NCBI RefSeq assembly: GCF_030341905.1
Contig: NZ_JATAAF010000022.1
Location: forward strand, 1-46,885
Reading direction: 5' to 3'
Length of the DNA: 46,885 bases
Origin: Porticoccus sp. W117
GTDB lineage: Bacteria; Pseudomonadota; Gammaproteobacteria; Pseudomonadales; Porticoccaceae
Part shown: positions 8,770 through 17,565 of the stretch, piece by piece
Numbering within the stretch: position 1 is the first letter of the stretch
Layout of the letters: each line of letters begins with the position of its first letter
Notes under the pieces: model-generated
Told to the model about the DNA's origin: nothing
Databases searched by the model: none
What the model saw: the letters and a program-made list of their open reading frames with translations, nothing else
Program-made: the position numbers and the translations under genes

Positions 8770-10095
8770 TCATCGATATGTCTTTATAGCTCGAGCCATT
8801 TTTTTCTGCATTTTTCTGTCTATTCGATATTTCGAAAGAATCATATAACAAAGTAACGATCCTACAGCTGTAATCAAGCAAATAAATAAAGCCATGTTAC
8901 TGGTTACTTGTTCAGATATTTTTTCGCCAGGGTTATACCCAATGACGTCAAGTATCCATCCTAGAATGACACTTCCAACCCCTAGACCTACCTTCATTAT
9001 CATTATTGAGAATGCAAACACGATGGCTTCATTTCTAATTTTGGAATGGTAGTGCTGAAAATCTACTACATCCGCAAGCAATGACCATATAAGCATATAT
9101 ATAGCGCCGTTTGCGACCCCAGCCAAAAATGCAAGGATCAATAATATTGTGGAATTTTCAGCAAGTATAAAAAAGAGCCCTGATGAAAGAAACAGTAGTG
9201 CATGTCCAGATTTAAGGGCGACTTTCTTTTCGAATCTTGCTGACATCTTTACCCATAATGGTAATGACAACATCTGTCCAGCGATAATGGAAGCAAGAAA
9301 CAAGCCAGATAATGATTCCTCAGACAAATAATACTTGGCAAAATATGTCATCCCTTTAGCTAAGGCAGGACTGCAGGCACCAGTAAGAAAAAACACTCCA
9401 AGAAGTAACTGAAAAGGCTTATTCTCCCGCAACAATATTAGTAAATTTGAAAAATATTCTTTGAAACCTTGACTGTTTCTTTCCCTTGATGGGATCACCT
9501 CATGATTAATTGCGACTTTTGACACCAATGACAATGACAAAAATGATAAAAATCCAGCAATTAAGGCAAAGTGGAAGAAATTTCGTGCCTCATCTTGAGT
9601 TGTGTCTCCGCTTAATATGGGCGTAACAGCAAGAGCAACTGTCATAGAAGCAATACAGCTAAAGAAAAATCGGTATGCGGAAACCTGGGTGCGTTCGTCA
9701 CCATCAGCAAACAGCTTGGAAATAAACGCATTGTGCGGCACATCTATCAAGGTGTAAGAAGCGCGAATAACTGCTAAAACCAGACACAGCACTGGCACCC
9801 AATTCCACCCCAAAATTGCCAGCGAAAACAAAGCTATGAATGATAGAGAATAAGCAATTGAACCAATAAAGATGTAGGTACCATAACGCACCTTATGGCG
9901 CTCGATCCACGCGCCAATAACAGGGTCAAGCAGCGCATCCAGCACCAATGACAGAAAGATAATGATCCCACTCAGCAGTGGATTAACACCCAAAATGTCC
10001 GTCAGATAGAATAAGAGGGTAAATTCCAAGGTACCGAACAGCAGTTGTTTCCCAAAATTGCCGTTGGCATAACCCAGCTTTTCTTTGATTTTCAT
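8770..10095 (-). CDS. GPH-type MFS symporter (MelB-like)
   Basis: 441-aa inner-membrane protein with about 12 predicted transmembrane helices. It has the glycoside-pentoside-hexuronide:cation symporter signature near the start: KLGYANGNFGKQL, then FYLTDILGVNPLLSG and LVLDALLDPVIGAWIERHKVRYG, whose aspartates are typical of the cation site. Related proteins import sugars, glycosides and polyols with Na+ or H+. It ends 2 bp from the convergent ROK regulator. No close upstream partner is intact; the next element is a nucleoside-transporter remnant. Inositol or a glycoside released by the neighbouring enzymes is a reasonable cargo guess, but the sequence does not show it. Confidence 0.85.
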   Translation of the reverse strand: MKIKEKLGYANGNFGKQLLFGTLEFTLLFYLTDILGVNPLLSGIIIFLSLVLDALLDPVIGAWIERHKVRYGTYIFIGSIAYSLSFIALFSLAILGWNWVPVLCLVLAVIRASYTLIDVPHNAFISKLFADGDERTQVSAYRFFFSCIASMTVALAVTPILSGDTTQDEARNFFHFALIAGFLSFLSLSLVSKVAINHEVIPSRERNSQGFKEYFSNLLILLRENKPFQLLLGVFFLTGACSPALAKGMTYFAKYYLSEESLSGLFLASIIAGQMLSLPLWVKMSARFEKKVALKSGHALLFLSSGLFFILAENSTILLILAFLAGVANGAIYMLIWSLLADVVDFQHYHSKIRNEAIVFAFSIMIMKVGLGVGSVILGWILDVIGYNPGEKISEQVTSNMALFICLITAVGSLLCYMILSKYRIDRKMQKKMARAIKTYR

Positions 10096-10142
10096 ATCAA
10101 CTACAAACTTATCCCTGACCTGATTTTAAGCATTGAAATACG

Positions 10143-10440
10143 TTACAAGCCCTTTAAGGTAAAGACCAAACTTATTATTGAAGCACTCATCATATTTGAA
10201 AGTGTCCCTGCAGCTATCACTTTTACTGCTTGACTGGAAATTTCTTTCTTTCGATTTGGCACTAAGCTACCCAAGCCCCCCATGAGAATGGCAACAGAAG
10301 CAATATTGGCAAAGCCACAAAGGGCAAAAGTCACTGTAGCCAATGTTCTTTCAGACAATTGTTCCTGTACATCAACCATACCAACAAATGCCACAAATTC
10401 ATTTAAAATCAGCTTCTGACCAATTAGGTTACCGGTTATT
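10143..10440 (-). pseudogene. Concentrative nucleoside transporter (CNT/NupC), C-terminal remnant
   Basis: About 99 codons match the C-terminal part of CNT nucleoside permeases: [12 protein letters not shown], then LILNEFVAFVG, SERTLATVTFALCGFANIAS and VAILMGGLGSLVPNRKKEIS, with a proper stop at 10143-10145. The homology runs out near 10440; a stop follows about 30 nt further upstream in this frame and about 300 residues of the usual 400 are missing. It is a decayed fragment. An internal ATG at 10394 could start a short peptide, but it would lack the transport core. Confidence 0.75.
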
Positions 10441-11060
10441 AGAGCCTCACTATTTGGTGACCTACACGCTTATGGCCCGGATTCCGTGCGTTTTTACACT
10501 CGTAGCAAGATGATCACCCAGCGTTGGCCTTCCGGTGGTATCCGCGAGGGGGCACAATTTGCATTCCCGAGCTTTAAATAACGCACTACAGACCCGTGAA
10601 CGCTGGGCCAGGGATGGTCTGCTTATGTTAAGAAAGAGACTATATTTAAAGAGAAAAAGCTACGTTTTCGATTCTTAGGTCATGCTTATGCTATTGATTT
10701 AAAGATATAAATAGTTTTCATCTATTTAAACTCAACACCCTTTCCTCTTTTAACGGTAATTCTGAAAAGCAATCTTTTCTTATTTTTCTTACTGAAAAGC
10801 ACTTAAGTCATCATTCTTAATCAGATTCGCTAAGATCAATTTTAACAAATAATTGATTTATTCTCTTGGTGGCTTCATTGACAGATATTAATGCGGAAAT
10901 TCGCCTAACCGACCTCACATCTAGTTTCCCCCTACTATATACGGGAACACCCCCAACTTTCTGCACCATGAGGTATCGGGGTGACGCTCAAAATTTCCAC
11001 CCCCTTTCAAGCGCAAATTCCGCTACACTACCCCGCTTTGCCAAACTGCGTTAAACACTC
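10441..11060. other. Gene-poor 620-bp junction region
   Basis: No convincing gene was found. 10441-10700 has base composition like the right-hand part of the window and two short plus-strand open stretches, one ending [10 protein letters not shown], the other ending LGHAYAIDLKI, that I cannot place. A 9-bp inverted repeat (CCCAGCGTT 10517-10525, AACGCTGGG 10599-10607) is present. 10700-10870 is very AT-rich. The last 200 bp should hold the map promoter; TTGACA at 10878-10883 has no good -10 at the right distance. Confidence 0.5.
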
Positions 11061-11831
11061 ATGACCGTCACTCTGAAAACCCCTGAACAAATTGAGAAAA
11101 TGCGCGTTGCCGGCCGCTTGGCGGCGGAAGTGCTGGAGATGATTGAGCCCCATGTGGTGGCAGGCGTCAGCACCGAAGAACTGGATCGCATTTGCCACGA
11201 CTATATTGTCAATGAGCAGGGGGCTATTCCCGCGCCCCTCAATTACAAGGGCTTCCCGAAATCCATCTGCACCTCCATCAATCAGGTGGTATGCCACGGC
11301 ATTCCCAGCCCCGGTAAAAAGCTCAAGAACGGCGACATCATCAATATCGATATCACCGTGATCAAAGATGGCTGGTACGGCGATACCAGCAAAATGTTCC
11401 TGGTGGGCAAGGTACCGGAACACGCCCAGCGGCTGGTTCAAGTAACTCAGGAATGCCTTTACAAAGCTATCGATATCGTTAAGCCCGGCACCACGCTGGG
11501 TGATATCGGCCACATCATTCAGCAGCACGCGGAAAAAAATTATTATTCTGTAGTGCGGGATTTTTGCGGCCACGGCATTGGCGACCAATTCCACGAAGAC
11601 CCCCAAGTCGTACACTATGGCAAGCCCGGTACCGGCATGGCACTGGCAGAGGGCATGACCTTCACCATTGAGCCCATGATCAATGCCGGCAGCTACCACA
11701 CCAAAATCAAACCGGACGGCTGGACTGCGGTTACCCGCGACGGCCGCCTGTCGGCCCAGTGGGAACATACCATGGTGGTGACCGCCAACGGTGTGGAGGT
11801 GCTTACCGCCCGCTCGGAAGAAAACTTCTAA
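11061..11831 (+). CDS. map: Type I methionine aminopeptidase
   Basis: 256-aa cytosolic enzyme that removes the initiator methionine from nascent proteins. The dimetal ligands are in place at family-standard positions: His79 (VCHGIPS), Asp97 and Asp108 (IDITVIKDGWYGD), the histidine in CGHGIGDQFHEDP, Glu in FTIEPM and Glu in WEHT. Length matches the E. coli protein (264). glnD follows after only 3 nt, so the two are probably one transcript, an arrangement common in gammaproteobacteria. This gene marks the start of the GC-richer core part of the window. Confidence 0.97.
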   Translation: MTVTLKTPEQIEKMRVAGRLAAEVLEMIEPHVVAGVSTEELDRICHDYIVNEQGAIPAPLNYKGFPKSICTSINQVVCHGIPSPGKKLKNGDIINIDITVIKDGWYGDTSKMFLVGKVPEHAQRLVQVTQECLYKAIDIVKPGTTLGDIGHIIQQHAEKNYYSVVRDFCGHGIGDQFHEDPQVVHYGKPGTGMALAEGMTFTIEPMINAGSYHTKIKPDGWTAVTRDGRLSAQWEHTMVVTANGVEVLTARSEENF

Positions 11832-11834
11832 CCC

Positions 11835-14462
11835 GTGCTGCAAACGCAACGCATCCAACAGAATCTCGCCGACGGCAACCTGCTGGCAGCATTGAACACC
11901 GAGTTACAACACCACCAGCAACAGCAAGAACAACAATTCCGCGACGGTGTGGATATCCGCACCCTGATCAGCGAACGCGCCCACTTCTTCGATCAGTTGC
12001 TAGCACTGGCCTGGCAACAACTGGGCTTCCCCGATGACATCAGCCTGATTGCCGTTGGTGGCTACGGCCGCGGTGAACTGCACCCGCAGTCAGACATTGA
12101 TCTGCTATTGCTCCACGGCGACAAAAAAGGCAATCGCCACCGAGAATTGATTGAGCAATTTCTGCAACTGCTGTGGGATTTGAAACTCAATGTCGGCCAC
12201 AGTGTGCGCACCCTGAAAGAGTGTATACAGCACGCCAAACAAGACATCACCGTAGCCACCAGCCTGATGGAAACCCGCACCATTGCCGGCGATGAGAGTT
12301 GGCGCCAGCAGCTTCAAGAGCAGATGGCTCCCGGCAAGCTGTGGCCAGCGGCAGATTTCTTTATGGCCAAAAGAGACGAACAGATCGCCCGCCACCAGCG
12401 CCACGGCATCAACGAGTACGACCTGGAACCCAACGTCAAAAAATCCCCTGGCGGGCTGCGGGATATTCAGACCATCATGTGGGTGGCGAAGCGCTACTAC
12501 AAGGTGGAATCCCGAGAACAATTGCGCAGCAAAGCCCTGTTTAGCGACAGCGAATACCGCGCCCTGCAGGAAGGGGAAGAACTCCTGTGGCGTGTGCGCT
12601 TTGCCCTGCATAACCTTACCGGTCGCCCTCAAGAAGTGCTGCACTTCGATCGGCAGCGGCAACTGGCAGAACTGTTCGGCTATCAGGACAACGAGCGCCT
12701 GGCGGTGGAGCAGTTTATGCAAGACTACTACCGCACCGTGATGCAACTGCGTCTGATTAATGAAGTGGTGATGCGTCACCTGCAGGAAACCATCGTCGAC
12801 GGCAACAAGCAAAAAGCCATTACCTCCATTGACGACTGTTTTCAGGTACGCGGCAAGCTGCTGGAAACCACTCACAAAAAAGTGTTTTCCGAACACCCCT
12901 CCGCCCTGCTGGAAGTTTTTATCCACCTGTCCAAGCTGGATGTGGACGGCATACGCCCTACCACCGTGCGCCAGATTCAGGCCCACAGCCACTTGATCGA
13001 CGACAAATTCCGCAGCCAGCCCCGCAACCAGCAACTGTTTATGGAGTTGTTTCGGCAACCCTACGGCCTGTCCACTACCCTGCAGCGCATGACCCGCTAC
13101 GGCATCCTTGGCACTTACCTGCCGGAGTTCGGCCAAATCATCGGCCAGATGCAGCACGACCTGTTCCATATCTATCCGGTTGACGTACACACACTGCAAG
13201 TGGTGAAAAACATCCGCCGCCTCAGTCGCGACAAAGCGGCAGAGCAATTCCCACTGGCGGCCGAGCTTTACAGGGCCATGGATGACAAAGAACTATTGCT
13301 GATCACCGCCCTGTACCACGATATCGGCAAGGGTCGCGGCGGTAATCATTCCCTGCTGGGTGCGGTGGATATGCGCGAATTTGCCAACCGCCACTCGTTG
13401 GCAGAAAGTGACGGCGACATGATGGTATGGCTGGTGGAAAGTCACCTGCTGATGTCACGTACCTCGCAAAAAGAAGACATCTCCGACCCGGAGGTGATCA
13501 ACAAATTCGCCAGCAAAGTTGGTAGCCAGCGCTACCTGGATATGCTCTACGTACTGACTGTGGCAGACGTTAACGCTACCAATCCGGAACTGTGGAACAG
13601 CTGGAAGGCGAGCCTGATGAACCAGCTGTACCACGAAACCAGCCGCGCCCTGGCACGGGGTAAGGACGATACCCTGGATCAGCAACAACGCATTGCCGAC
13701 AACCGCGCCCAGGCGCTGCAAAAACTGCACGGCAAACTGAGCGAAGAACAGGTATCTATCCTCTGGAACACCTTGGGGGACGACTACTTCCTGCGGGAAA
13801 CTGCCACCGACATTGCCTGGCACACCGAGGCCATTCAGCAGTACGACAACGACCAGCCTATGGTGCTGATCAAATCCGTGGACAGCAGTGCCACCGAGGG
13901 CGCCACGCAAATATTTATCCGCATCCGCGATCGGGACAACTCGTTTGCTGCCATGGCCGCGGCACTGGATCAACTTGGGCTCAATATTCAGGGGGCACGG
14001 CTGTACAACTCCAGCGACAATTACACTCTGGATACTTTTTACGTACTGGACCACAACCACCAGCCCATTACCAGTGACCCGGAACATTACCGCAGAATTC
14101 GCGAAACCATACTCACCGAACTGCAACTGCTGGACAGCTATTCCGAGGTAGTCAGCCGCCGCACCTCCCGCCGTCTCAAACAGTTCCCGGTCGCCACCAC
14201 CACTAAATTAAGCCAGCCACCCAGCGGCGATTACAGCATTCTGGAAGTCACCACTGCCGACCGCTCCGGGCTGCTGGCACTGATCGGACGTATTTTTGTG
14301 GAGCTGGGTATTCGTGTGCAAAACGCCAAGATCAGTACCTTGGGAGAAAGAGTGGAGGATGTCTTTTACATCAGCGACCTGAATAACCAACCCATTACCG
14401 ATCCGGAGCTGGGTGAGTTACTACAACAGAATATTCGCCAGCGAATCGACTCTCAGATATGA
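11835..14462 (+). CDS. glnD: PII uridylyltransferase / uridylyl-removing enzyme
   Basis: 875-aa bifunctional nitrogen sensor that uridylylates PII under nitrogen limitation and removes UMP when glutamine is high. Visible in order: the nucleotidyltransferase motif VGGYGRGELHPQSDIDLLLL (about 73-92), the GlnD linker (EPNVKKSPGGLRDIQ), an HD hydrolase domain (ITALYHDIGKGRGG about 490, plus HSLL), and two C-terminal ACT domains (FIRIRDRDNSFAAMAAAL and LEVTTADRSGLLALIGRIF). Start is GTG, 3 nt after the map stop. Length is close to the E. coli 890 aa and no domain is missing. Confidence 0.96.
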   Translation: MLQTQRIQQNLADGNLLAALNTELQHHQQQQEQQFRDGVDIRTLISERAHFFDQLLALAWQQLGFPDDISLIAVGGYGRGELHPQSDIDLLLLHGDKKGNRHRELIEQFLQLLWDLKLNVGHSVRTLKECIQHAKQDITVATSLMETRTIAGDESWRQQLQEQMAPGKLWPAADFFMAKRDEQIARHQRHGINEYDLEPNVKKSPGGLRDIQTIMWVAKRYYKVESREQLRSKALFSDSEYRALQEGEELLWRVRFALHNLTGRPQEVLHFDRQRQLAELFGYQDNERLAVEQFMQDYYRTVMQLRLINEVVMRHLQETIVDGNKQKAITSIDDCFQVRGKLLETTHKKVFSEHPSALLEVFIHLSKLDVDGIRPTTVRQIQAHSHLIDDKFRSQPRNQQLFMELFRQPYGLSTTLQRMTRYGILGTYLPEFGQIIGQMQHDLFHIYPVDVHTLQVVKNIRRLSRDKAAEQFPLAAELYRAMDDKELLLITALYHDIGKGRGGNHSLLGAVDMREFANRHSLAESDGDMMVWLVESHLLMSRTSQKEDISDPEVINKFASKVGSQRYLDMLYVLTVADVNATNPELWNSWKASLMNQLYHETSRALARGKDDTLDQQQRIADNRAQALQKLHGKLSEEQVSILWNTLGDDYFLRETATDIAWHTEAIQQYDNDQPMVLIKSVDSSATEGATQIFIRIRDRDNSFAAMAAALDQLGLNIQGARLYNSSDNYTLDTFYVLDHNHQPITSDPEHYRRIRETILTELQLLDSYSEVVSRRTSRRLKQFPVATTTKLSQPPSGDYSILEVTTADRSGLLALIGRIFVELGIRVQNAKISTLGERVEDVFYISDLNNQPITDPELGELLQQNIRQRIDSQI

Positions 14463-14493
14463 AAAAGGTGACAGCACGCAGGCTGTGCCTGCT

Positions 14494-14555
14494 TACAGGA
14501 CGGGCTTCGCCCTACAGCCTACAGAGTCCCCCTGTAGCGCGCAGCGCGTCCTGTA
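14494..14555. repeat. REP-like nested palindrome between glnD and dapC
   Basis: TACAGGACG (14494-14502) pairs with CGTCCTGTA (14547-14555), enclosing GGGC-TTC-GCCC and CTACAG/CTGTAG arms and a GCGCGCAGCGC block. It looks like a small intergenic repeat and may act as the glnD terminator region. No T-run follows. Confidence 0.6.
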
Positions 14556-14579
14556 ACCTGTACCCTTCTTCGGTATAAT
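14551..14579 (+). promoter_or_regulatory. Candidate sigma-70 promoter for dapC
   Basis: A perfect -10 TATAAT lies at 14574-14579, 32 bp before the dapC start. At 17 bp spacing the -35 would be CTGTAA (14551-14556), a weak match that falls on the right arm of the upstream palindrome. Confidence 0.5.
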
Positions 14580-14611
14580 TCTGCGCTCTTTGTCGCACAA
14601 AAAATCTGTTT

Positions 14612-15829
14612 ATGAATCCCGACCTGGACAAACTACAGCCCTACCCCTTTGAACGCCTGGCAGCATTGAAGCAAGGGGTACAACCTCCCACTGACTGCAA
14701 TCCAGTGACGCTCTCCATCGGCGAACCCAAACATGCTGCGCCGGAATTTGTGTTGCAGGCACTTACCAATTCCCTGGCTGGCCTGGGCAACTACCCGGCT
14801 ACCAAGGGTAGCGATGAACTGCGCAACACCATCAGCCAGTGGCTGTGCCAACGCTTTCAGTTGCAGGCCATCGACCCGCAACAGATTTTGCCGGTAAACG
14901 GTACTCGTGAAGCGTTGTTCGCCTTTGCCCAAGCAATAGTTGATCGCCAGCAAGCAGCACCGCTGGTGGTAATGCCCAACCCGTTCTACCAAATCTACGA
15001 AGGCGCGGCACTGTTGGCAGGGGCGGAACCCTACTTTCTGAATTGCGATCCAGAAAACCGTTTTATCCCCGACTTTGATCAAGTAGAAGAATCCGTCTGG
15101 CAGCGCTGCCAGCTGCTCTATATCTGCACTCCCGGCAATCCCACCGGCGCAGTGCTGTCGCTGCAGCAACTGCAAAAACTGATCGAGCTGGCAGATACCT
15201 ACGACTTTGTGATCGCCAGCGACGAGTGCTATTCGGAAATCTACCTGGACGAAAACCAGCCGCCGGTTGGCCTGCTGCAAGCCTGCGCCGCACTGGGGCG
15301 CCACGACTACCGCCGCTGCGTGATTTTCCAAAGCCTGTCAAAGCGTTCTAACCTGCCGGGGTTGCGCTCCGGTTTTGTGGCCGGCGACCAAACTCTGATT
15401 GAGAAATTCCTGCTCTACCGCACCTACCACGGCTGTGCCATGTCGCTGCCGGTGCAGCAAGCAAGCATTGCCGCCTGGAATGACGAGCAGCATGTGGTAG
15501 AAAACCGCCGCCTGTACCGGGAAAAGTTTGATGCGGTGCTGCCCATACTGGCGGGCAAACTCGGCGTTCAAAAACCGGAAGCTGGCTTTTTCCTGTGGGC
15601 CAAAGTACCTGACTGCACACCCCTGAATGATCAGCAGTTCACTCGCCAGCTATTTGCCAACACCGGTATTACCGTACTGCCCGGCTCTTTTCTGGCTCGC
15701 AATAGCGCTGGGGGTAATCCCGGTGAGCGCTACCTGCGCATCGCCCTGGTCGCACCTCTTGAGGAGTGTCGCCAGGCAGCCCAGGACATCGCCGACTTTG
15801 TCGACCGCATGCAGGTATCGCTGTGTTAA
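14612..15829 (+). CDS. dapC: Succinyldiaminopimelate transaminase
   Basis: 405-aa fold-type I PLP aminotransferase of the DapC kind, converting N-succinyl-2-amino-6-ketopimelate to N-succinyl-diaminopimelate in lysine and peptidoglycan synthesis. The N-terminus MNPDLDKLQPYPFERLAALK matches the family. Visible PLP-site elements are NGTREALFAFAQ, PGNPTGAVLS, ASDECYSEIY and the lysine in SLSKRSNLPGLRSGF. dapD, dapE and dapA are in the same window, which supports the assignment over a generic aminotransferase. Its stop overlaps the nth start by 7 nt, so dapC and nth are translationally coupled. Confidence 0.93.
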   Translation: MNPDLDKLQPYPFERLAALKQGVQPPTDCNPVTLSIGEPKHAAPEFVLQALTNSLAGLGNYPATKGSDELRNTISQWLCQRFQLQAIDPQQILPVNGTREALFAFAQAIVDRQQAAPLVVMPNPFYQIYEGAALLAGAEPYFLNCDPENRFIPDFDQVEESVWQRCQLLYICTPGNPTGAVLSLQQLQKLIELADTYDFVIASDECYSEIYLDENQPPVGLLQACAALGRHDYRRCVIFQSLSKRSNLPGLRSGFVAGDQTLIEKFLLYRTYHGCAMSLPVQQASIAAWNDEQHVVENRRLYREKFDAVLPILAGKLGVQKPEAGFFLWAKVPDCTPLNDQQFTRQLFANTGITVLPGSFLARNSAGGNPGERYLRIALVAPLEECRQAAQDIADFVDRMQVSLC

Positions 15830-16476
15830 AAAAAGAACGGGTTGACTATATTCTCGATGAGCTGAATCGGCTCTACCCTGAGCAGCCAGTTCCTCTGGAC
15901 CACACAGACCCGTACACCTTGCTGGTGGCTGTGCTGTTATCCGCCCAGTGCACTGACGAGCGAGTTAATCAGGTCACCCCAACTCTGTTCGCCAGAGCCG
16001 ACAACCCTCAGGATATGGCACAGGTGCCGGTGGATGATATCTACCAGATTATCCGTCCCTGTGGGCTGGCGCCGCAGAAGTCAAAAGCAATCTCCAAGCT
16101 GTCGCAAATACTGTTAGACGAGCACGATGGTGACGTACCGGCGGATATGGACGAACTGGAAAAACTGCCCGGCGTCGGTCATAAAACCGCCAGTGTGGTG
16201 ATGTCGCAGGCCTTTGGGGTGCCGGCGTTTCCAGTGGATACCCATATCCACCGGCTCGCACAGCGCTGGGGATTGACTAACGGTAAGAGTGTCGCGCAGA
16301 CGGAAAAGGACTTAAAGCGGCTATTCCCCCGTGACCACTGGAATGCCCTGCACCTACAGATTATTTTCTACGGCCGCGAATACTGCACCGCCCGAGGCTG
16401 CGACGGCACGGTCTGCCCCATTTGCACAACCTGCTACCCTAACCGTAAGAGTCCGAAGAAAACCAGAAAAGCCTAG
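15823..16476 (+). CDS. nth: Endonuclease III
   Basis: 217-aa base-excision-repair DNA glycosylase/AP lyase for oxidised pyrimidines. The helix-hairpin-helix and catalytic lysine are in LEKLPGVGHKTASVVMSQAFG, and the catalytic aspartate in FPVDTHIHRLAQRWG. The C-terminal iron-sulfur region reads REYCTARGCDGTVCPICTTC; cysteine spacing differs from the classic C-X6-C-X2-C-X5-C. I chose GTG 15823, which overlaps the dapC stop (GTGTTAA), because the protein then starts just before the conserved ERVDYILDELNRLYP; an ATG 57 nt earlier would add 19 unlike residues inside dapC. Confidence 0.93.
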   Translation: MLKKERVDYILDELNRLYPEQPVPLDHTDPYTLLVAVLLSAQCTDERVNQVTPTLFARADNPQDMAQVPVDDIYQIIRPCGLAPQKSKAISKLSQILLDEHDGDVPADMDELEKLPGVGHKTASVVMSQAFGVPAFPVDTHIHRLAQRWGLTNGKSVAQTEKDLKRLFPRDHWNALHLQIIFYGREYCTARGCDGTVCPICTTCYPNRKSPKKTRKA

Positions 16477-16481
16477 AAAAT

Positions 16482-16565
16482 GTCATCCTGAGGAGCGCAG
16501 CGACGTGAGGATCTCATAACTATCAACCTGTGAGACCCTCACGTCGCTGCGCTCCTCAGGGTGAC
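16482..16565. repeat. REP-like palindrome, family A copy 1
   Basis: An 84-bp near-perfect inverted repeat beginning GTCATCCTGAGGAGCGCAGC and ending in its complement (CTCCTCAGGGTGAC), with GACGTGAGGATCTCA-type inner arms. It lies between convergent nth and sixA and could terminate both. A second copy is at 18989-19079. Confidence 0.85.
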
Positions 16566-16621
16566 GGAAGCGTAGGGCGTAATCTGCACCCTGTCAGCTG
16601 TCTTTTTTAGGGCTCTCGTTC

Positions 16622-17116
16622 TTAGGATTCTTTTTTAGGATAGTCAAACTCCACCAACTCAGCACTGCCAGCACTGGTTTCCGCCCAGTTGTTATGCTGA
16701 ATATGCAAAGTCGCCACACCGGCGGTGGGGATATTGCCCAGGTGGCTCAACGCCAGAAAATTTACCAGATCGGTAATGGCCGGGTTGTGGCACACCAGCA
16801 TTACCCGGTCGCAATCATCATCCAGGCTGCGTACCAGGCTGAGCAGTTCTTCATAATTAAACGTGTACAGCGACGACAGGGTTTCAATCTGCTCAGCGGC
16901 AAAACCCAATTCACCGGCGATCAATTCAGCGGTGTGCTGGGCGCGAACCGCAGGGCTGCTGTAAAGGCGCTCTACGGCAACATTTGCAGCGGCCAGGCGA
17001 TGCCCCATTTCCGGAGCATTGCGCAAGCCTCTCTTATTTAATGGGCGCTCAATATCGCGCAAACTTTCATCCGCCCAACTGGACTTTGCGTGGCGTACCA
17101 GAATCAACTGTTTCAT
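16622..17116 (-). CDS. sixA: Phosphohistidine phosphatase SixA
   Basis: 164-aa histidine phosphatase superfamily protein. The N-terminal LVRHAKSSWADESLRDIERP carries the catalytic RHxxxxW signature (His8) and VCHNPAITD holds the second histidine. SSPAVRAQHTAELI fits the phosphate-pocket arginine. In E. coli SixA dephosphorylates phosphohistidine of phosphotransfer proteins, including the nitrogen PTS; the role here is inferred by family. Length matches (161 in E. coli). It is transcribed away from a 450-bp intergenic region with DnaA-box-like sites. Confidence 0.9.
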   Translation of the reverse strand: MKQLILVRHAKSSWADESLRDIERPLNKRGLRNAPEMGHRLAAANVAVERLYSSPAVRAQHTAELIAGELGFAAEQIETLSSLYTFNYEELLSLVRSLDDDCDRVMLVCHNPAITDLVNFLALSHLGNIPTAGVATLHIQHNNWAETSAGSAELVEFDYPKKES

Positions 17117-17227
17117 TTATTCACCGAATTTCTGTCAATCGTTTCCGGGTTATTGTGAGCACAACTCTGTGACATATGGATGACGCTTATGGGCCAGCAC
17201 AGATAACTACCCCAAAAGAGGGCAAAG

Positions 17228-17262
17228 TTATCCACGATATCTGTGGATAACTCTGTGGATTC
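17228..17262. promoter_or_regulatory. Cluster of three DnaA-box-like sites
   Basis: TTATCCACG (17228-17236), TGTGGATAA (17242-17250, a perfect TTATCCACA on the minus strand) and TGTGGATTC (17254-17262) lie within 35 bp in the 449-bp space between divergent sixA and the Spx-like gene (17117-17565). The rest of that space is AT-rich with no gene or other clear signal. They may be DnaA sites for regulation or titration; no origin-type gene is near. Confidence 0.45.
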
Positions 17263-17565
17263 CGCTTTTAAAATTTCATCGACCCCACACAATGATTGGC
17301 TTTGTCACAGAATGGTCATTTTTTAGACAAAACGTTTATCTTTTAAAATCAGTCACTTAACTGCATAGATGACAACAATCAATGACTTACGGCAACTTCA
17401 TATAAATGGCTTTAAATGACAAGGGCAATTGTGGACAAGACGATCGTCTCATTCCGTTGCACAGATAACCAGGCCGGTAAAAACGCGCTCAGCAATTGCC
17501 AGATTTCCCAGTTTTGCTATGCTTCGCCCCCTCAACTAACACCTACAACCCAGCCGGGAAACTCC

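Noticed and set aside
10466-10710. Short plus-strand frames in the scar as a real gene or integron cassette
   Set aside because: No start with a ribosome site, no recognisable family and no attC-like core; kept only as a junction region.
10866-11054. 62-codon frame just upstream of map
   Set aside because: Weak start, Pro/Ser/Thr-rich composition and no match; more likely the map leader region.
11028-13247. Long minus-strand open frames opposite map and glnD
   Set aside because: They are complements of strongly conserved genes, with His/Leu/Val-rich composition and no family motif; antisense shadows from GC-rich codon use.
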